A stretch of 64,000 nt of DNA, from NCBI GenBank assembly GCA_020226215.1, contig CM035234.1, positions 72,309,135-72,373,134 on the forward strand. The letters are read 5' to 3'. The notes beneath the pieces were generated by a model. It made no database searches, had not been told where the DNA came from, and saw only the letters and a program-made list of their open reading frames with translations. Each line of letters begins with the position of its first letter. The stretch's first letter is position 1. The stretch is from Sindora glabra (Eukaryota; Streptophyta; Magnoliopsida; Fabales; Fabaceae). Of the stretch, positions 38,694-49,304 are shown one piece after another. The position numbers and the translations under genes were made by a program.

Positions 38694-39133
38694 GAGCACT
38701 TGTTCAAGCCATATTGCAATTTGGCTTTCGCCTGGAGCATTGGAGTAGAGAACCTTAATCTAATATGGCTGTTTATAGAATCTTTGGGTTGGTGCTGGGT
38801 GATGATACGCTATTTGCCAATACCATCCTCTGGCGCCTTGCCGATGCATTTAGGTTAGGTGAGAAACAGACCGGGCTTTCTATAGTCAGGATTTTCTCAT
38901 CTGAAATGAAGCACTGTGATAAAAGGAAGCACAAACTATGTAAAGGGCCGCTGTCAAAGGTCAGAGCATCAAACCACTTGGAATTGTTGGAAAGAGTGAA
39001 AACTGTTTTTGACGGCTGTGATTCCAAGTCAAGAGCATTGGCTTTGGTTCTGTTTGGTTGCTGGGCTGATTTTAATGCGCAAATGCGACGATATTTGATT
39101 CTTTCCGGTCTTGGTTCTACTCATGCTTGGCGG
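38694..39133 (+). pseudogene. INTS7-like pseudogene, exon 2
   Basis: Encodes GALVQAILQFGFRLEHWSREP, then TAA (38756-38758), then SNMAVYRIFGLV and the conserved TILWRLADAFRLG and SKVRASNHLELLERV segments, ending at a GTAAG donor (39134). The stop would truncate any product to about 46 residues. The rest of the exon stays in frame, so loss of function may have been fairly recent. Confidence 0.82.
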
Positions 39134-40848
39134 GTAAGATTAGTGTCTCGCAAATGTTCTCTTGTCCTGAATGTCTAATTTTATAGTTACATATGCATGT
39201 TGCTTCTTTATGCAAGACTTGAATTTCTTAAATTTGTAATTGACTATGCTGCCAAGGCAACTAGTGATATGTTGTGATTATGAGCCAAAAAAAGGTGCAT
39301 GCATTTTATAATTACTGATGCAGTGTCGGTATCTATGCTTCTATTAGGTGGCTGGGGAATGTAAAAATCATCTACTACTTGCTGCTACATTAGAAACTAC
39401 AGAATTTTTATGGTTATGATATAATTAAATTGCTTTTTTACAGTTGAATGGCAAGTGATTTAAGAAAGTGAAAATATTAATTGATTCACAAGACTTTATA
39501 TATGGACTGATGGGGCTTTGATATTGAGTCCATTTTCGAGTTCATGGACATTGATTGGCTGGGGAAATTTTCCTAATGTTTATCCCATTTTAACTGGTCT
39601 TTCTGGAGCGCTATTATTGATTGATTATATAAATCTAGGTAATTACACACAACTGAAGTTTTGGATCTGATTTCTACATGTGAAAGCATCGTTATTTGCT
39701 GCAGGATGCTTTTGTGAGATATCAAATGATTTTGCATGTATGGCATTAGAGATGCTAATCAACATTGTGATTTCATCTGAGATATCCTTGCCAGTAAAGT
39801 TATATGCAACACGGGCTTTTCAAAATTCAGGTGTTCATATACAGTTGCGACTAAAGCCTATAAGGTCTTTGGCTTTTTATATCTTGTGACATCTAAGATC
39901 CTCCTTGTTCTTCTGGATATACTTCCTGGATTTTGTAGCTATAGAGCATGTCAAGTCATTATAAAATATATCTAATATATTTAGCGGTCAACCAAATATC
40001 TTTGTTTATTCCTAGATTTCTGTCTGAAACATGAAATGATGCACTAATGAACTAAGTTACTTACATTAAATACTTTTGCCTCAGTGTTATCATGATAAGC
40101 TTATGATCAAGTTTGAAAAAATTTACTCTTCCTGGTGTCTTAGTAATGCATCATCTAGCTGGGCAATAGTACTTCTCTCCATTCTTTGTACAATCTGATA
40201 GGCCAATCTGTTATTCTTTGAAATTTAAAACAACTTTATATGAAAATGTAAATTAGAAGTATTTGATTTTATTGTTGTACTGAATTTAATTGTTTTTGCA
40301 TCAAATGGATCCTTTACTGCCTGCTTGAGGGCTAGTATTGAATATTAAACCCTGTGGTCTAACATCATATATTGACTGCTTGAATATCTAATAAGCATGC
40401 ATAAGCTTGTAAGTTTTTGTTCTCGTCAATTATTTTGTCTAAATCATCAGTTATGTCACTTCTTATTTAACATGATGATTGATTAATGCAGAATGGAGTG
40501 GAGCTAGTGTTGAATTCTTCGGATGAAGGATTTTTAGTAGCCATGCTCTTCTCACTTTTAAAATTGGTTCCCATTTCAACACTTCTTACCTCTGAACAGG
40601 CAACTGTCTCTTTGACTTGTGTAGTCTTCAAAGTTTATGCATTTTATGACATTTATGGAAATAATCCACAAAGTGTATCTAAAAAATAGTAAAGATAGTA
40701 ATGAATATTATCAATTAGAAAAAAAAAAAATTCTGGTAATAAATTGAAACACCCTTCCTCTGGAATTTGGTAGAAATTGGTTCTAGTACCATTAAAATTA
40801 TCATCTCATTATCTTTCCTCAATTATGATCTCTGCTGACTTGCATTAG

Positions 40849-42329
40849 GCGATTTGCAGATTATGTGTATTTTCCCTACATCACCTAATGTGGACCTTCA
40901 TGTATTTGTCAAGCTGCTAGCTTTTGCTGAGAATGCAATCCAATATCCAGTCCTGAGGAAGAGCTGTTTGGTCATCCGTATTCTGGTAGAATTGTCCTGT
41001 GAGATCACAGAGAGAACAGATATTGAAAATGGTGCCTGTTCGTCTTCTTCCCTGCCTTCATGGGTTATCTCATTAATCAAAGACCGGATCAGTCCTTTGG
41101 TAATGTCATTGTTGGATGCATGCCAAATTGATTCGAAGCTATTTCAAGATCTTCAGAGTCTGCTAAAGAATCTCCTATCTATCGTTGGAAAGCATCTTTA
41201 TCTAGGTGTCTTGGTAGTTGATAATATAAATATAGTGACTGATTATATTGTGACAATCACAACAAAAGGCCAAGAAGCACTATCAGATCATGTGGCTGTG
41301 AACTTTACTGGAGGAAAGCACAGAACCATTATTTGAAAATTTGGTCGCAAAATATACAGATTTCTGGTGGCCTTCCTTTAGAGTCTTTGTAAGGATGGTG
41401 CTATCAATGATGAAGTACTGAGGATAGTGCAGGTTTTGTTTGAACTTGTCTGTAATTGCAATTTATTTGATTGATATACAGACATGATGTACTGTTTGTT
41501 ATTGCACAGTGGATCTATTTGGGGTGGCTTGTTCCATGACCATGAGGCTGGTGAAAAAGGTTATTATTATGAGTATATTTCCACACAGTTGTTTTGTTAA
41601 ATGTAAAATTGATACCCTGGATTTCGTGCTTAGGATCATGACAGAAGCAGAAAACTGGACTGCTTACAGTGTAGGTACATTTGCAGCATGTCAGAAAGAA
41701 TGACTGTTGGCTGCTCCTCTAATTAGTAAGTTAGCTCAGAAGCTTAACTCTAACGCTTGCCATAGGTGGTTAAAGGCGTTGTTTCACTATGCTTACTCTG
41801 AAGGGGAAGTTCAGCTTCTTATTTTACCAAAACAAGGGTCCAATTTCATGGAGTATTTAGAAAATAACGAATTACCTTTTACTTATGATGACTGCTTGGA
41901 GGAAGACCCAAGCACTGCTTTGAGCATTAACAATAGTCATTATTGTACTAAGTTGGCTGCAGCTCACAAAGCACTCTGCTCTTTGATGGGAATTTTAGAA
42001 ACAGCTGTCACAAGTTGTCAATCATTCTGCTTCCAGAGGTGGTTTTTATGTTTAAGAGCTACAGTTTTGGAAAATGTGGTGGTTATAAATAAAGTTTTAA
42101 GACAAGTTCTTCTGAATGTAGGTTGGAATTGCAGCAAGATAGAAGCTGAGAGAAATATTGTGCTTGAATACCTGAAGTCTCTTCAAGAATTTTCTCAAAT
42201 TACTTCCCAATTGCAAGGGTTGGCAGAGAACTTGATCCAATTGGAGCATCTTTCACGGAGACTGACTATGGAAGTTCAGCCATCATTGCAGCACTCACAC
42301 CAAGTTGTTCACAGTGGCATTTACTGCAG
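40849..42329 (+). pseudogene. INTS7-like pseudogene, large central exon
   Basis: Starts after an AG acceptor at 40848 and ends at CAG/GT (42329/42330). It encodes the middle helical repeats (LLAFAENAIQYPVLRKSC, NLLSIVGKHLYLGVL, RWLKALFHYAYSEGEVQLL, SFCFQRWFLCLRATVLENV). Three stops at 41334, 41379 and 41472 keep the same frame. A shift near 41590 moves to the frame of TLDFVLRIMTEAENWTAY, which then meets TGA at 41701. The long open piece 41707-42329 shows how much of the frame survives. Confidence 0.82.
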
Positions 42330-43374
42330 GTTTTGTAATTTCTCTTATAGACCAAAATTCTCACGGAAATTTTACTGTTAATAACAATTCTTTTAACTTA
42401 TTGCAAGTCTTGACAATCCAAAATTTAATGGGGAGACTTTGACATGTAGATCATGAAATTAGATCTGTGTTGTCAGATTTTATGGGCCATCTCAAGAACT
42501 GTTACCACCTGCGTCCCACTCACAGATATCAAACCTGGAGCATTGGTTATTTGGATAACGAGTTTCTCAATTTTTGTAGTTATGCTGTCTCTGGGGCTAC
42601 TTGTTTGCATGATGAAGCAAAGGAGCATGATGAAAGAACTGTATTTCAAATTAACAAGAATGTTTTACTACTTATTTTAGATACTTTGATGAAATGGATC
42701 TACATTCCTTTTCGAATTCCCAAGTACCTCTTTAAAGCATGGTATATAGATTGCTTTGATATCAGTATTAATAGGATTTTAGATGAAAGTTCAAGCTCTG
42801 AAACACATGGAATGTTAGTACTGATTGCTTATAAGGATCTCAGCCTGGACGATCTTTTTGTTAATTTCTTAAAAGCATTAGCTATCTCACACTTGGCCTT
42901 CGTATTTCTTCTTTACTTGGTAGAGTGAATTAGAGTTCTGTGTTTCAAATTGTTGAGTCTGCTTTCAAAGGACTCTCCATGATGATGTTTTCCGATCTAT
43001 GTTCTTTAGCTGTTTGTTGGTGATTCATTTGTTATCCGCATTTCCATGTGAATGGGCATTTATTTTCTTTATTTTTGCATTTTAGTGAACTTTTTTTGAG
43101 TTTATTATGCATTCAACTCTATAGATGCAGTAGTATTAGTTCAGTGGGCCTTGCTTTCTCTTACTATATATGAAAAAGGGATATTTATAGAGTACTTGCA
43201 GTTCCAGTGAATATATGAATTATTGTTTGGGAACTTACTATGTGGCTAGCTTTCTACTCTTTTAACAATGTTCTAATGTTCTGCTGGCATCATTTATCCA
43301 GGCAACTTGTTGGGTGTGACCTGTTTTCCACAGTGAAGACACAAGAAATTGTATAAATATATCCGTTTTGCCAG

Positions 43375-43849
43375 GCTTCCAGCTATCATTGGACCTTTGT
43401 CTTCAACTGAAGAATATGCCCCCAAATCTCCATGTTCAGCTGACCAAGTTGTACTGTGTCCTTTATTGTAGAGTATCCTCTCAGGTGCCTACACCAGGTG
43501 GTCAGACCTTAGATTAATTGCCACCTCGATATGGAGCTTGGAAGGATAATGAAATTATTGAACTGAACGAGAGGTTGTTTTGCCTTGTCTCTGACTGTAT
43601 GATGGGTAAGAACAGATGTGGTAAATGTATTGGGATGATAATAATGAGAGGGCAGTGAAAGCATTTGTGAGTCTTGAACCTAACCAGAAAGGATAGGGGT
43701 TCTCAAGTTGCATACTTGATGTATCAGATTTTTCCGCTGGTTCTTGCAGAATCAAGTGGCACAGTTGTTTGGTTGATAGTAAAGGTTCATATTGGAGCCT
43801 TCTTCCATTGAACGTTGGTCCTGTATTTGCTGTTCAAAAATCTATGTAA
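43375..43849 (+). pseudogene. INTS7-like pseudogene, last two exons
   Basis: 43375-43605 encodes GFQLSLDLCLQLKN and KLYCVLY with a TAA at 43515. The final exon, 43656-43849, encodes LEPNQKG, a TAG at 43694, GFSSCILDVSDFSAG and IKWHSCLVDSKGSYWSLLPLN. The intron between them is only about 50 bp, shorter than usual for plants, so it has probably lost sequence. The reading phase across it still fits (G|TG). Confidence 0.8.
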
Positions 43850-45270
43850 CCATTAAATTAAAGCAAGATACTACTAAAATAATCGGAATACACCTTTGTC
43901 CTTTCCTTTGAGGTCTTTTTCTATCTATCCTGTGTGGTCAAAAAATGATCCTTGATGTCCATAAGATCCATAAATTTCATTTTGAAAATTGAAGAACTTG
44001 TTTAAAAAGATTATTTACAATGCCTAGTCGTTTCTGTTTTTAATACCATGGCCACGGGGTCCTGACTTACTATACAAAACTCTATGTAACTATTAAATTT
44101 AGGTAAAACAATACTAAAATAGTTGGAAGTCCTTTACTTGAGATTTTTTTTCCCTATCTATCCTCTAGTCAAAAAATGGATTGTCCATAGGATCCATTAA
44201 TCTCATTTTGAAAATTGAACTTGTTTAGAAGGATTGTCTCCAATGCATATTTCATTAGTCATTTCTCTTTTTAAAACCATGGCCATAAATCTAGGTGTGA
44301 GTTGTATAATGATTCATACAAATGGAAAGCAAGGCTAACGTGCTAAAGCCACGATCACAAGCTCCTGTATTTACTATATAAAAAATCTATGTAATCATTG
44401 AAATAAATCAAGACAATACTAAAATAGTTGGAAGTCCTTGAGCCTTTTCTATCTATCCTCTTTAATATCCTGTGCGATCAAAAGTGATCATTGATGCCAT
44501 ATCCATATATCTTATTTTGAATATTGAACTCGTTTAAAAGGATTGTCCACAATACATATTCCATTGGTCATTTCTCTTTTTAAAAGCATGGCCACAAATC
44601 CAAGGGTGAGGTGTCTTGTTTGTATAATGAGTCATACAAACAAAAAGCAAGGCAAGTGTACTAAATCACTTGTCATAAAATCTATGTAACCATTAAATAA
44701 AAGCAAGACAATATTAAAATAGTTGGATGTGGTAAAAAAGTACATTAATGCCATCCATAAAATCAATAAATCTCATTTTGAAAATTGAACTTGTTTAAAA
44801 TGCATATTCCAGTGGACATTTCTCTTTTTAAAATCACAGCCACAAATTCAAGTGTGAGGTGTCATGTTTGTCTAATGAGTCACAAATAAAATGCAAGGAA
44901 AGTGCGCTAAATCACTTATCAGCATAAGTCTTGGTGTGTGCTAAATCACTTGTTATAAAATCTATGTAAGCATTAAATTAAAGCAAGACAACACTAAAAT
45001 AGTTGGAAGTCCTTTACTTGAGCTTTTTCTATCTATCCTCAATATTTTGTGTTCAAAAAGTGATCATTGATGCTATTCAGAAGATCCATAAATCTCATTT
45101 TTGAAATTGAACTTTTTTAAAAGGATTGTCTACAATGCATATTCCATTGGCCATTTCTCTTTTTAAAATCACGGCCACAAATTCAAGTGTAAGGTATCTT
45201 GTTTGTATAAAGAGTCATACAAATAGAAAGCAAGGCAAGTGTGCTAAATCACTTGTCAGAATAAGTTCTG
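43816..45270 (+). repeat. Tandem array of ~240-310 bp units overlapping the 3' end of the INTS7-like pseudogene
   Basis: Five imperfect direct units are marked by TCTATGTAA at 43841, 44081, 44386, 44681 and 44961 (spacings 240, 305, 295 and 280 bp). Each goes on through CATTAAATTAAAGCAAGA, CTAAAATAGTTGG, TCTATCTATCCT, CATTTTGAAAATTGAA and ATTTCTCTTTTTAAAA. In unit 1 TCTATGTAA is the last two codons and stop of the pseudogene. Units 2 and 3 also keep an upstream GTCCTG...TTACTATA stretch matching the GTCCTGTATTTGCTGTT codons of the final exon. The array therefore grew from the coding end plus the 3' flank. Confidence 0.85.
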
Positions 45271-45830
45271 GGAAAAATAAAATATATTGAATTATAAATA
45301 AAATGAACTAGCAATAGGGTAATGTCAGATGCGGAGTTTGAACCCATGCCATTTATTGAGCACCAAAACTCGAATCTAGCACCTAAAATCCTGGCTTACG
45401 TGTCTTACTAGATATAGTGTTTTCTAATAGTTTGGGAATTCCCTTTTGTAGACCATGCTTTAAGCTTCAGCATGAATTTTACTTTATGTTAATGAGAAGA
45501 TATTTTGAATGGTACTAGAGCCAAAGCTTGTGCAAAACCTGGAGAGCTACATATTGCAAAGCTGATGAAGCAGCCGACTCCTTCAGTATGCAAATTAATT
45601 TATGGGATAGATCTGAATCGACTGGATAATGACACAACAGTTTTATAAATAGAAATCACGAGCATTTTAATAAGGTTTCTTGGATATGTGAAGTTCTTCC
45701 TTGGTGGAGTAATGAAAGAAGAAACAACACCTGTATTATGCATTTTAAAAAGTATTATATAGAGAAAAATATTGTACCAAACTCCAGAGGAATGCTGCTT
45801 CAATTTATTACCAACTTCTATTTTTTAAGA
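45271..45830. other. Noncoding interval with a possible Pol III-type B box
   Basis: On the minus strand near 45330-45345 GGGTTCAAACTC resembles the B box of tRNA-derived repeats. GGTGCTAGATTCGAGTTTTGG lies close by (about 45358-45378). No A box at the right distance is certain, so a SINE is only a possibility. No gene recognised in 45430-45830. Confidence 0.3.
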
Positions 45831-45973
45831 TTGACAACATTCACTACTATCTTTACCTTTTTTTACATACACTTTGTGGATTAGTTCTACAAATGTCATA
45901 GACTTTGAAGACTTTGAAAGTCAAAGAGGCAGTCACATATTCAAAGATAAGAAGTTTTGATATGGAAGCATCC
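45831..45973 (-). pseudogene. Inverted second copy of an INTS7-like exon 4 segment
   Basis: The reverse complement aligns with 40568-40714 of the pseudogene, with shared blocks such as GCCTCTTTGACTTTCAAAGT/GTCTCTTTGACTTGTGTAGT, TCTTCAAAGT, ATCCACAAAGTGTAT and GTAAAGATAGTA. It covers the end of exon 4 and the following sequence only. It lies about 2.1 kb downstream of the pseudogene in opposite orientation, so a separate rearrangement or a transposon-carried fragment made it. Confidence 0.7.
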
Positions 45974-46029
45974 CCCCCACCCCACTTTTTTTTTTTTTAA
46001 CAAGACGGGCCAAAACCTAAAGAATAAAG

Positions 46030-46460
46030 AATTACTTTCTAACTGCAAAAAGGGTAAACATCACCCAACAATAATCTATTTCGACCGAAGGACTCTCAAG
46101 TGTATGCAAATCCAACTCATAATGTAAACTGAACGATACCAGCCGATTTACATATTTGTTACCCTCTCTTTAGATGTGCCTTACCGAGACTTTCCAATTT
46201 TGAGACATAAGATTCCTGCATGAGGATATTAGGGAATTGTTCTTCAAAGCTACATTAGAGACACCTGTAAGTGTAAAGATTAAAAGCTTGGAATCCGATT
46301 CAAGGACCACCATTTTGAAGCCTAGCTGCTATGCTAACCTAAGGCCATGAAAGGCACTCCGTAACTCTGCCGTATAGGAGCAGACACCCAAGTTTCAAAC
46401 AAACCCATCCATCCAGTATACCTCCCCATTACAAGGGATACCACCATAACTTGCATTCGC
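46030..46460 (-). pseudogene. RNase H-like (RVT_3 type) retroelement fragment
   Basis: From 46460 downwards one frame reads through with three stops. It contains CSYTAELRSAFHGLRLA and LGFKMVVLESDSKLL, the E and middle D neighbourhoods of the plant non-LTR/RVT_3 type RNase H fold, then SCRNLMSQNWKVSV and REGNKYVNRL. The final catalytic Asp of the usual VADxLA motif is replaced by Asn. It is a short C-terminal piece without a reverse transcriptase nearby, most likely a LINE remnant or a domesticated RNase H-like gene fragment. Confidence 0.6.
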
Positions 46461-46484
46461 CAATCTTTTTTAAGCACCATCAAT

Positions 46485-46905
46485 TATTTCTTTTTCTAAT
46501 AATAAATTTTAAAATTATTAAAAGATCGAGCACCACCCATTATTAGTAATTATAAGCAACTATCATCATTATCAATAACCGTAAGCAACCACCATCCACC
46601 ATCAATTATTATCATTCATCACTGTCCATTGTTAGCGATTATTTTATATCATAACTCATCGTCAATAACTATCATTGACTGTTACCTATCACTAATAATT
46701 ACTATTTACTACCACCAGATATTGGTAAATAGCTTCTATCACTACTTGTTATTATTCGCCATTCATTCTTGATGATTACCACTAATCATCACTAGTTCCT
46801 GATAAATACCGCTAGCTACTATCTATTGCTGATAACTATAGTCCACCACACACCATTGATAACCATTGTTGGCCACCATCCCTATTGTTAACTACTCAAT
46901 TCTTA
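46485..46905. repeat. Low-complexity ATYACY-rich tract
   Basis: Some 420 bp made of short words ATCA, ACCATC, ATTATC and CACTA with very few G runs, for example ACCATCAATTATTATCATTC. It looks like an old degenerate minisatellite or microsatellite. A shorter stretch of the same style lies at 1885-2010. Confidence 0.5.
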
Positions 46906-46919
46906 ATAAGAATATCGTT

Positions 46920-48650
46920 TATAATTTAATAATATTTTAAAAATATTCAAAATAATTAAAACATAATATTATAATATTTTTAGGAATATGTATAATTGAA
47001 ACAAACATAATAATCCTAGGACTTGAAATATTAGTATTCTAAAAAATGTTTAATTCCATGAATCAAGTGCTAGCTATACATCATTAGTCAATAGTTATTA
47101 TACAAAAAAAATGTTCAAAATTATATTAAAGATATTAAATAATATATTTTATTTTAAAAAAATATGTAATTAGTTATGTATAAGAATTACAATGATCTTG
47201 AAAAATAATTCAATTTCTTGCGAAATCCTATTTTTTGTGTAAATCAGAATCATTTAATATTTTTACTCTTTTAAAATTTGGAAGTGTTACTATTTTAATT
47301 CGTAGTAACAAATTAGTTAAAGTTGCAATAAAATTGACATTTAATTTCTGTTAAAACAAGTTGATTGGAACTCAAATTTGATTTAGAAAGAGGAAAAATA
47401 GCAAGAATTTATCTTTCATTAGCTCAAAAAATCAACATTATTAATGTAAAATTTTATAATATTAATTTAGATACATTTTATTCAAAATACTAATTTATAT
47501 GTTAGAATAACAGATATTTAGTTAGTTTGTAAGCACACAACTTATGTCCATTACTAATAAGAATTGAGATAAATGTAAGAAATTAAGATAAATGCAAGAA
47601 TTTTTTACTAATTAATTTTTCAATGATTTCTTATATTCATCTCAATTCTTATTGATAGTCAAAATTTATCATACATATTAAATTAATATATTTTAATAAA
47701 AACATTCATTTAAATTTAATAATTATTAACGTAAATAATAGATAGAATTCCGTGATAAATGATACAACTCATTAAATTCCATAATCAAATTATTTAATGC
47801 TTACTTTGTTATTATTCATAGCGTAGTAATGTAATAAATATTCTAATGAAAGGCACTAGCATTACTTTGGTTGGAAACTGAATCTATGGTTTTACCAAAC
47901 CTTTAGGGTACTCTTCTCTCTCTCTCTCTCTCTCTCTTTTTATGCGAAGTGCTAGGGAGTTCTTTATGAACTACAAGTTGCTTTGGGGAACTGTGTTTTA
48001 GGGCTCTTGGTGGACTGAAGTGGCTTGGGAACTAGATTTTAGAAAAATCTATTGAGAGTGTAATTCTAAGATATTGATTCGGTGCCTATCTAATACTTAC
48101 CAGATAAGTAATGAGTTGATTCATGATATTCAAATTTTATTAAAGCAAGAATGGAAAGCGGAGATTCTTCACATTTGAGAAGGCAATGCGTCATAATCTC
48201 TTATTTGGTTCAAACACTCATGGTTATGTCATGAAACCTCCTTAGATGTTTCATATTTATATTGCTAATATTCTTGAGTCTTTAAAACTCATTCTATTTT
48301 TATTTTTTAGTTATTTCCTTTTTTTCTTAGGTTTTAACCTCTTTACTTTACCAAAAATAAAAATAGCACCAAAGTTAAGGGTTCTTTTGAGTTCCTAGTT
48401 GGTTGCCAGTAATATAAAAATAAAATCTTTGAAGTATAACCTTTTATTAAATAACTTTCTTGAACTTTCAAAGTTTTAACCTAACCCCCTTAAACTTTGT
48501 AAAAGAATGCAAGTGTTAAAATCTCATTATACTGAATGGAGAACACACGTCAACCCTTTGACTTCACATTCTATCTATTTTATTTTACCTTTTTTTAATC
48601 AATTCATAAATTATTCATGAGTCAAACCATCTAAACTAACCCAATCCTCA
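46920..48650. other. AT-rich noncoding interval with a (TC)n microsatellite
   Basis: No gene recognised. (TC)n runs from 47914 to 47937. 47940-48060 is less AT-rich (AGTGCTAGGGAGTTCTTTAT...) but has no frame. 47560-47640 contains a small inverted repeat (AATAAGAATTGAGATAAATG with its complement at 47635-47655). Confidence 0.45.
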
Positions 48651-48652
48651 TT

Positions 48653-49304
48653 TTAAGAGTTCTAATTCCATTTTTTGTTTTACTAAATGTCAAAAGTTGC
48701 ACAAATACTTGGCACACAATAAATAATTTCAGAGAAAAGAGAGAAACCTAGATAGGAAGAGCATCCAAGTTAGCCCTCAAACCAAGGTTTTTTGTTGAAA
48801 TCAATGTTAGCTACCATACCAGTCTTGGCCATTGACCATGTGTACTCTACTCCAAGCAAATCGAGTTTTGATATGATGAGCTAACTCATTTGAACCTCCT
48901 TGAATCCAAGTTCTAAATTTTCATGATTCTCCTTTGAAGAGAAAGGAAGAAGTAACCTCCTAATCTTATAGCCTCTCTATCATTTTACTAATTGCATTTT
49001 TGGTTTTACTAAATCTCAAGAGTTGTACAAATACTTAGCACACAATAATTAATTTCAGTGAAAAGAGAGAAACCTGTATAGGGAGAGCATCCAAGTTAGC
49101 CCTCAAACCAAGGCTTTTTGCCAAAATCAATGGTAGCTATCATACCAGTCTTGACTATTGACCATGTGTACTCTACTCCAAGCAAACCGAGCTTTAATTT
49201 GATGAGTTAACTCATTTGAACCTCCTCGAATTCAAGTTCTAGATTTTCATGAATTTTCTTTGAAGAGAACGGAGGAAGCAACCTCTCAATCTTATAGCCT
49301 TACT
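48653..49304 (+). repeat. 326-bp tandem duplication, two units
   Basis: Units at about 48653-48978 and 48979-49304 have a 326-bp period measured at two anchors: TACTAAAT (48681 and 49007) and GCATCCAAGTTAGCCCTC (48761 and 49087). They agree closely (AAACCAAGG, GACCATGTGTACTCTACTCC, TTGAACCTCCT). No gene family is recognised in either strand. Confidence 0.85.

Larger units (their letters stand above)
38541..43849 (+). pseudogene. Integrator complex subunit 7 (INTS7/EMB1895-like) pseudogene
   Basis: In plants this nuclear ARM/HEAT-repeat protein is the INTS7 homologue of the Integrator complex, which processes snRNAs and regulates RNA polymerase II termination. I recall its Arabidopsis relative as the embryo-defective gene EMB1895. 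Similarity runs from the start (ACAMEWSIQFEKGL, like ACAMEWSIELEKSL) to the C terminus (GSYWSLLPLN...PVFAVQKSM, stop 43847-43849). Apparent exons: 38541-38616, 38694-39133, 39680-39864, 40492-40599, 40849-42329, about 42450-42810, 43375-43605 and 43656-43849. In-frame stops are at 38756, 41334, 41379, 41472, 41701, 43515 and 43694, with frameshifts near 39820 and 41590. The acceptor before 39680 reads CAT instead of CAG. About 100 residues between exons 4 and 5 and a segment after 42329 are missing. Retained introns exclude a processed copy. Confidence 0.85.

Noticed and set aside
38773..39027. 84-codon minus-strand frame
   Set aside because: Shadow of the INTS7-like exon 2 on the opposite strand.
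43555..43755. 66-codon minus-strand frame
   Set aside because: Antisense shadow of the last two INTS7-like exons.
43816..45270. Array read as an LTR or tandem gene
   Set aside because: Units are direct, adjacent and noncoding, lack TG...CA ends and overlap the pseudogene stop codon.
46485..46905. CRISPR-like regular repeat
   Set aside because: No conserved repeat of fixed length or unique spacers; it is a low-complexity eukaryotic tract.
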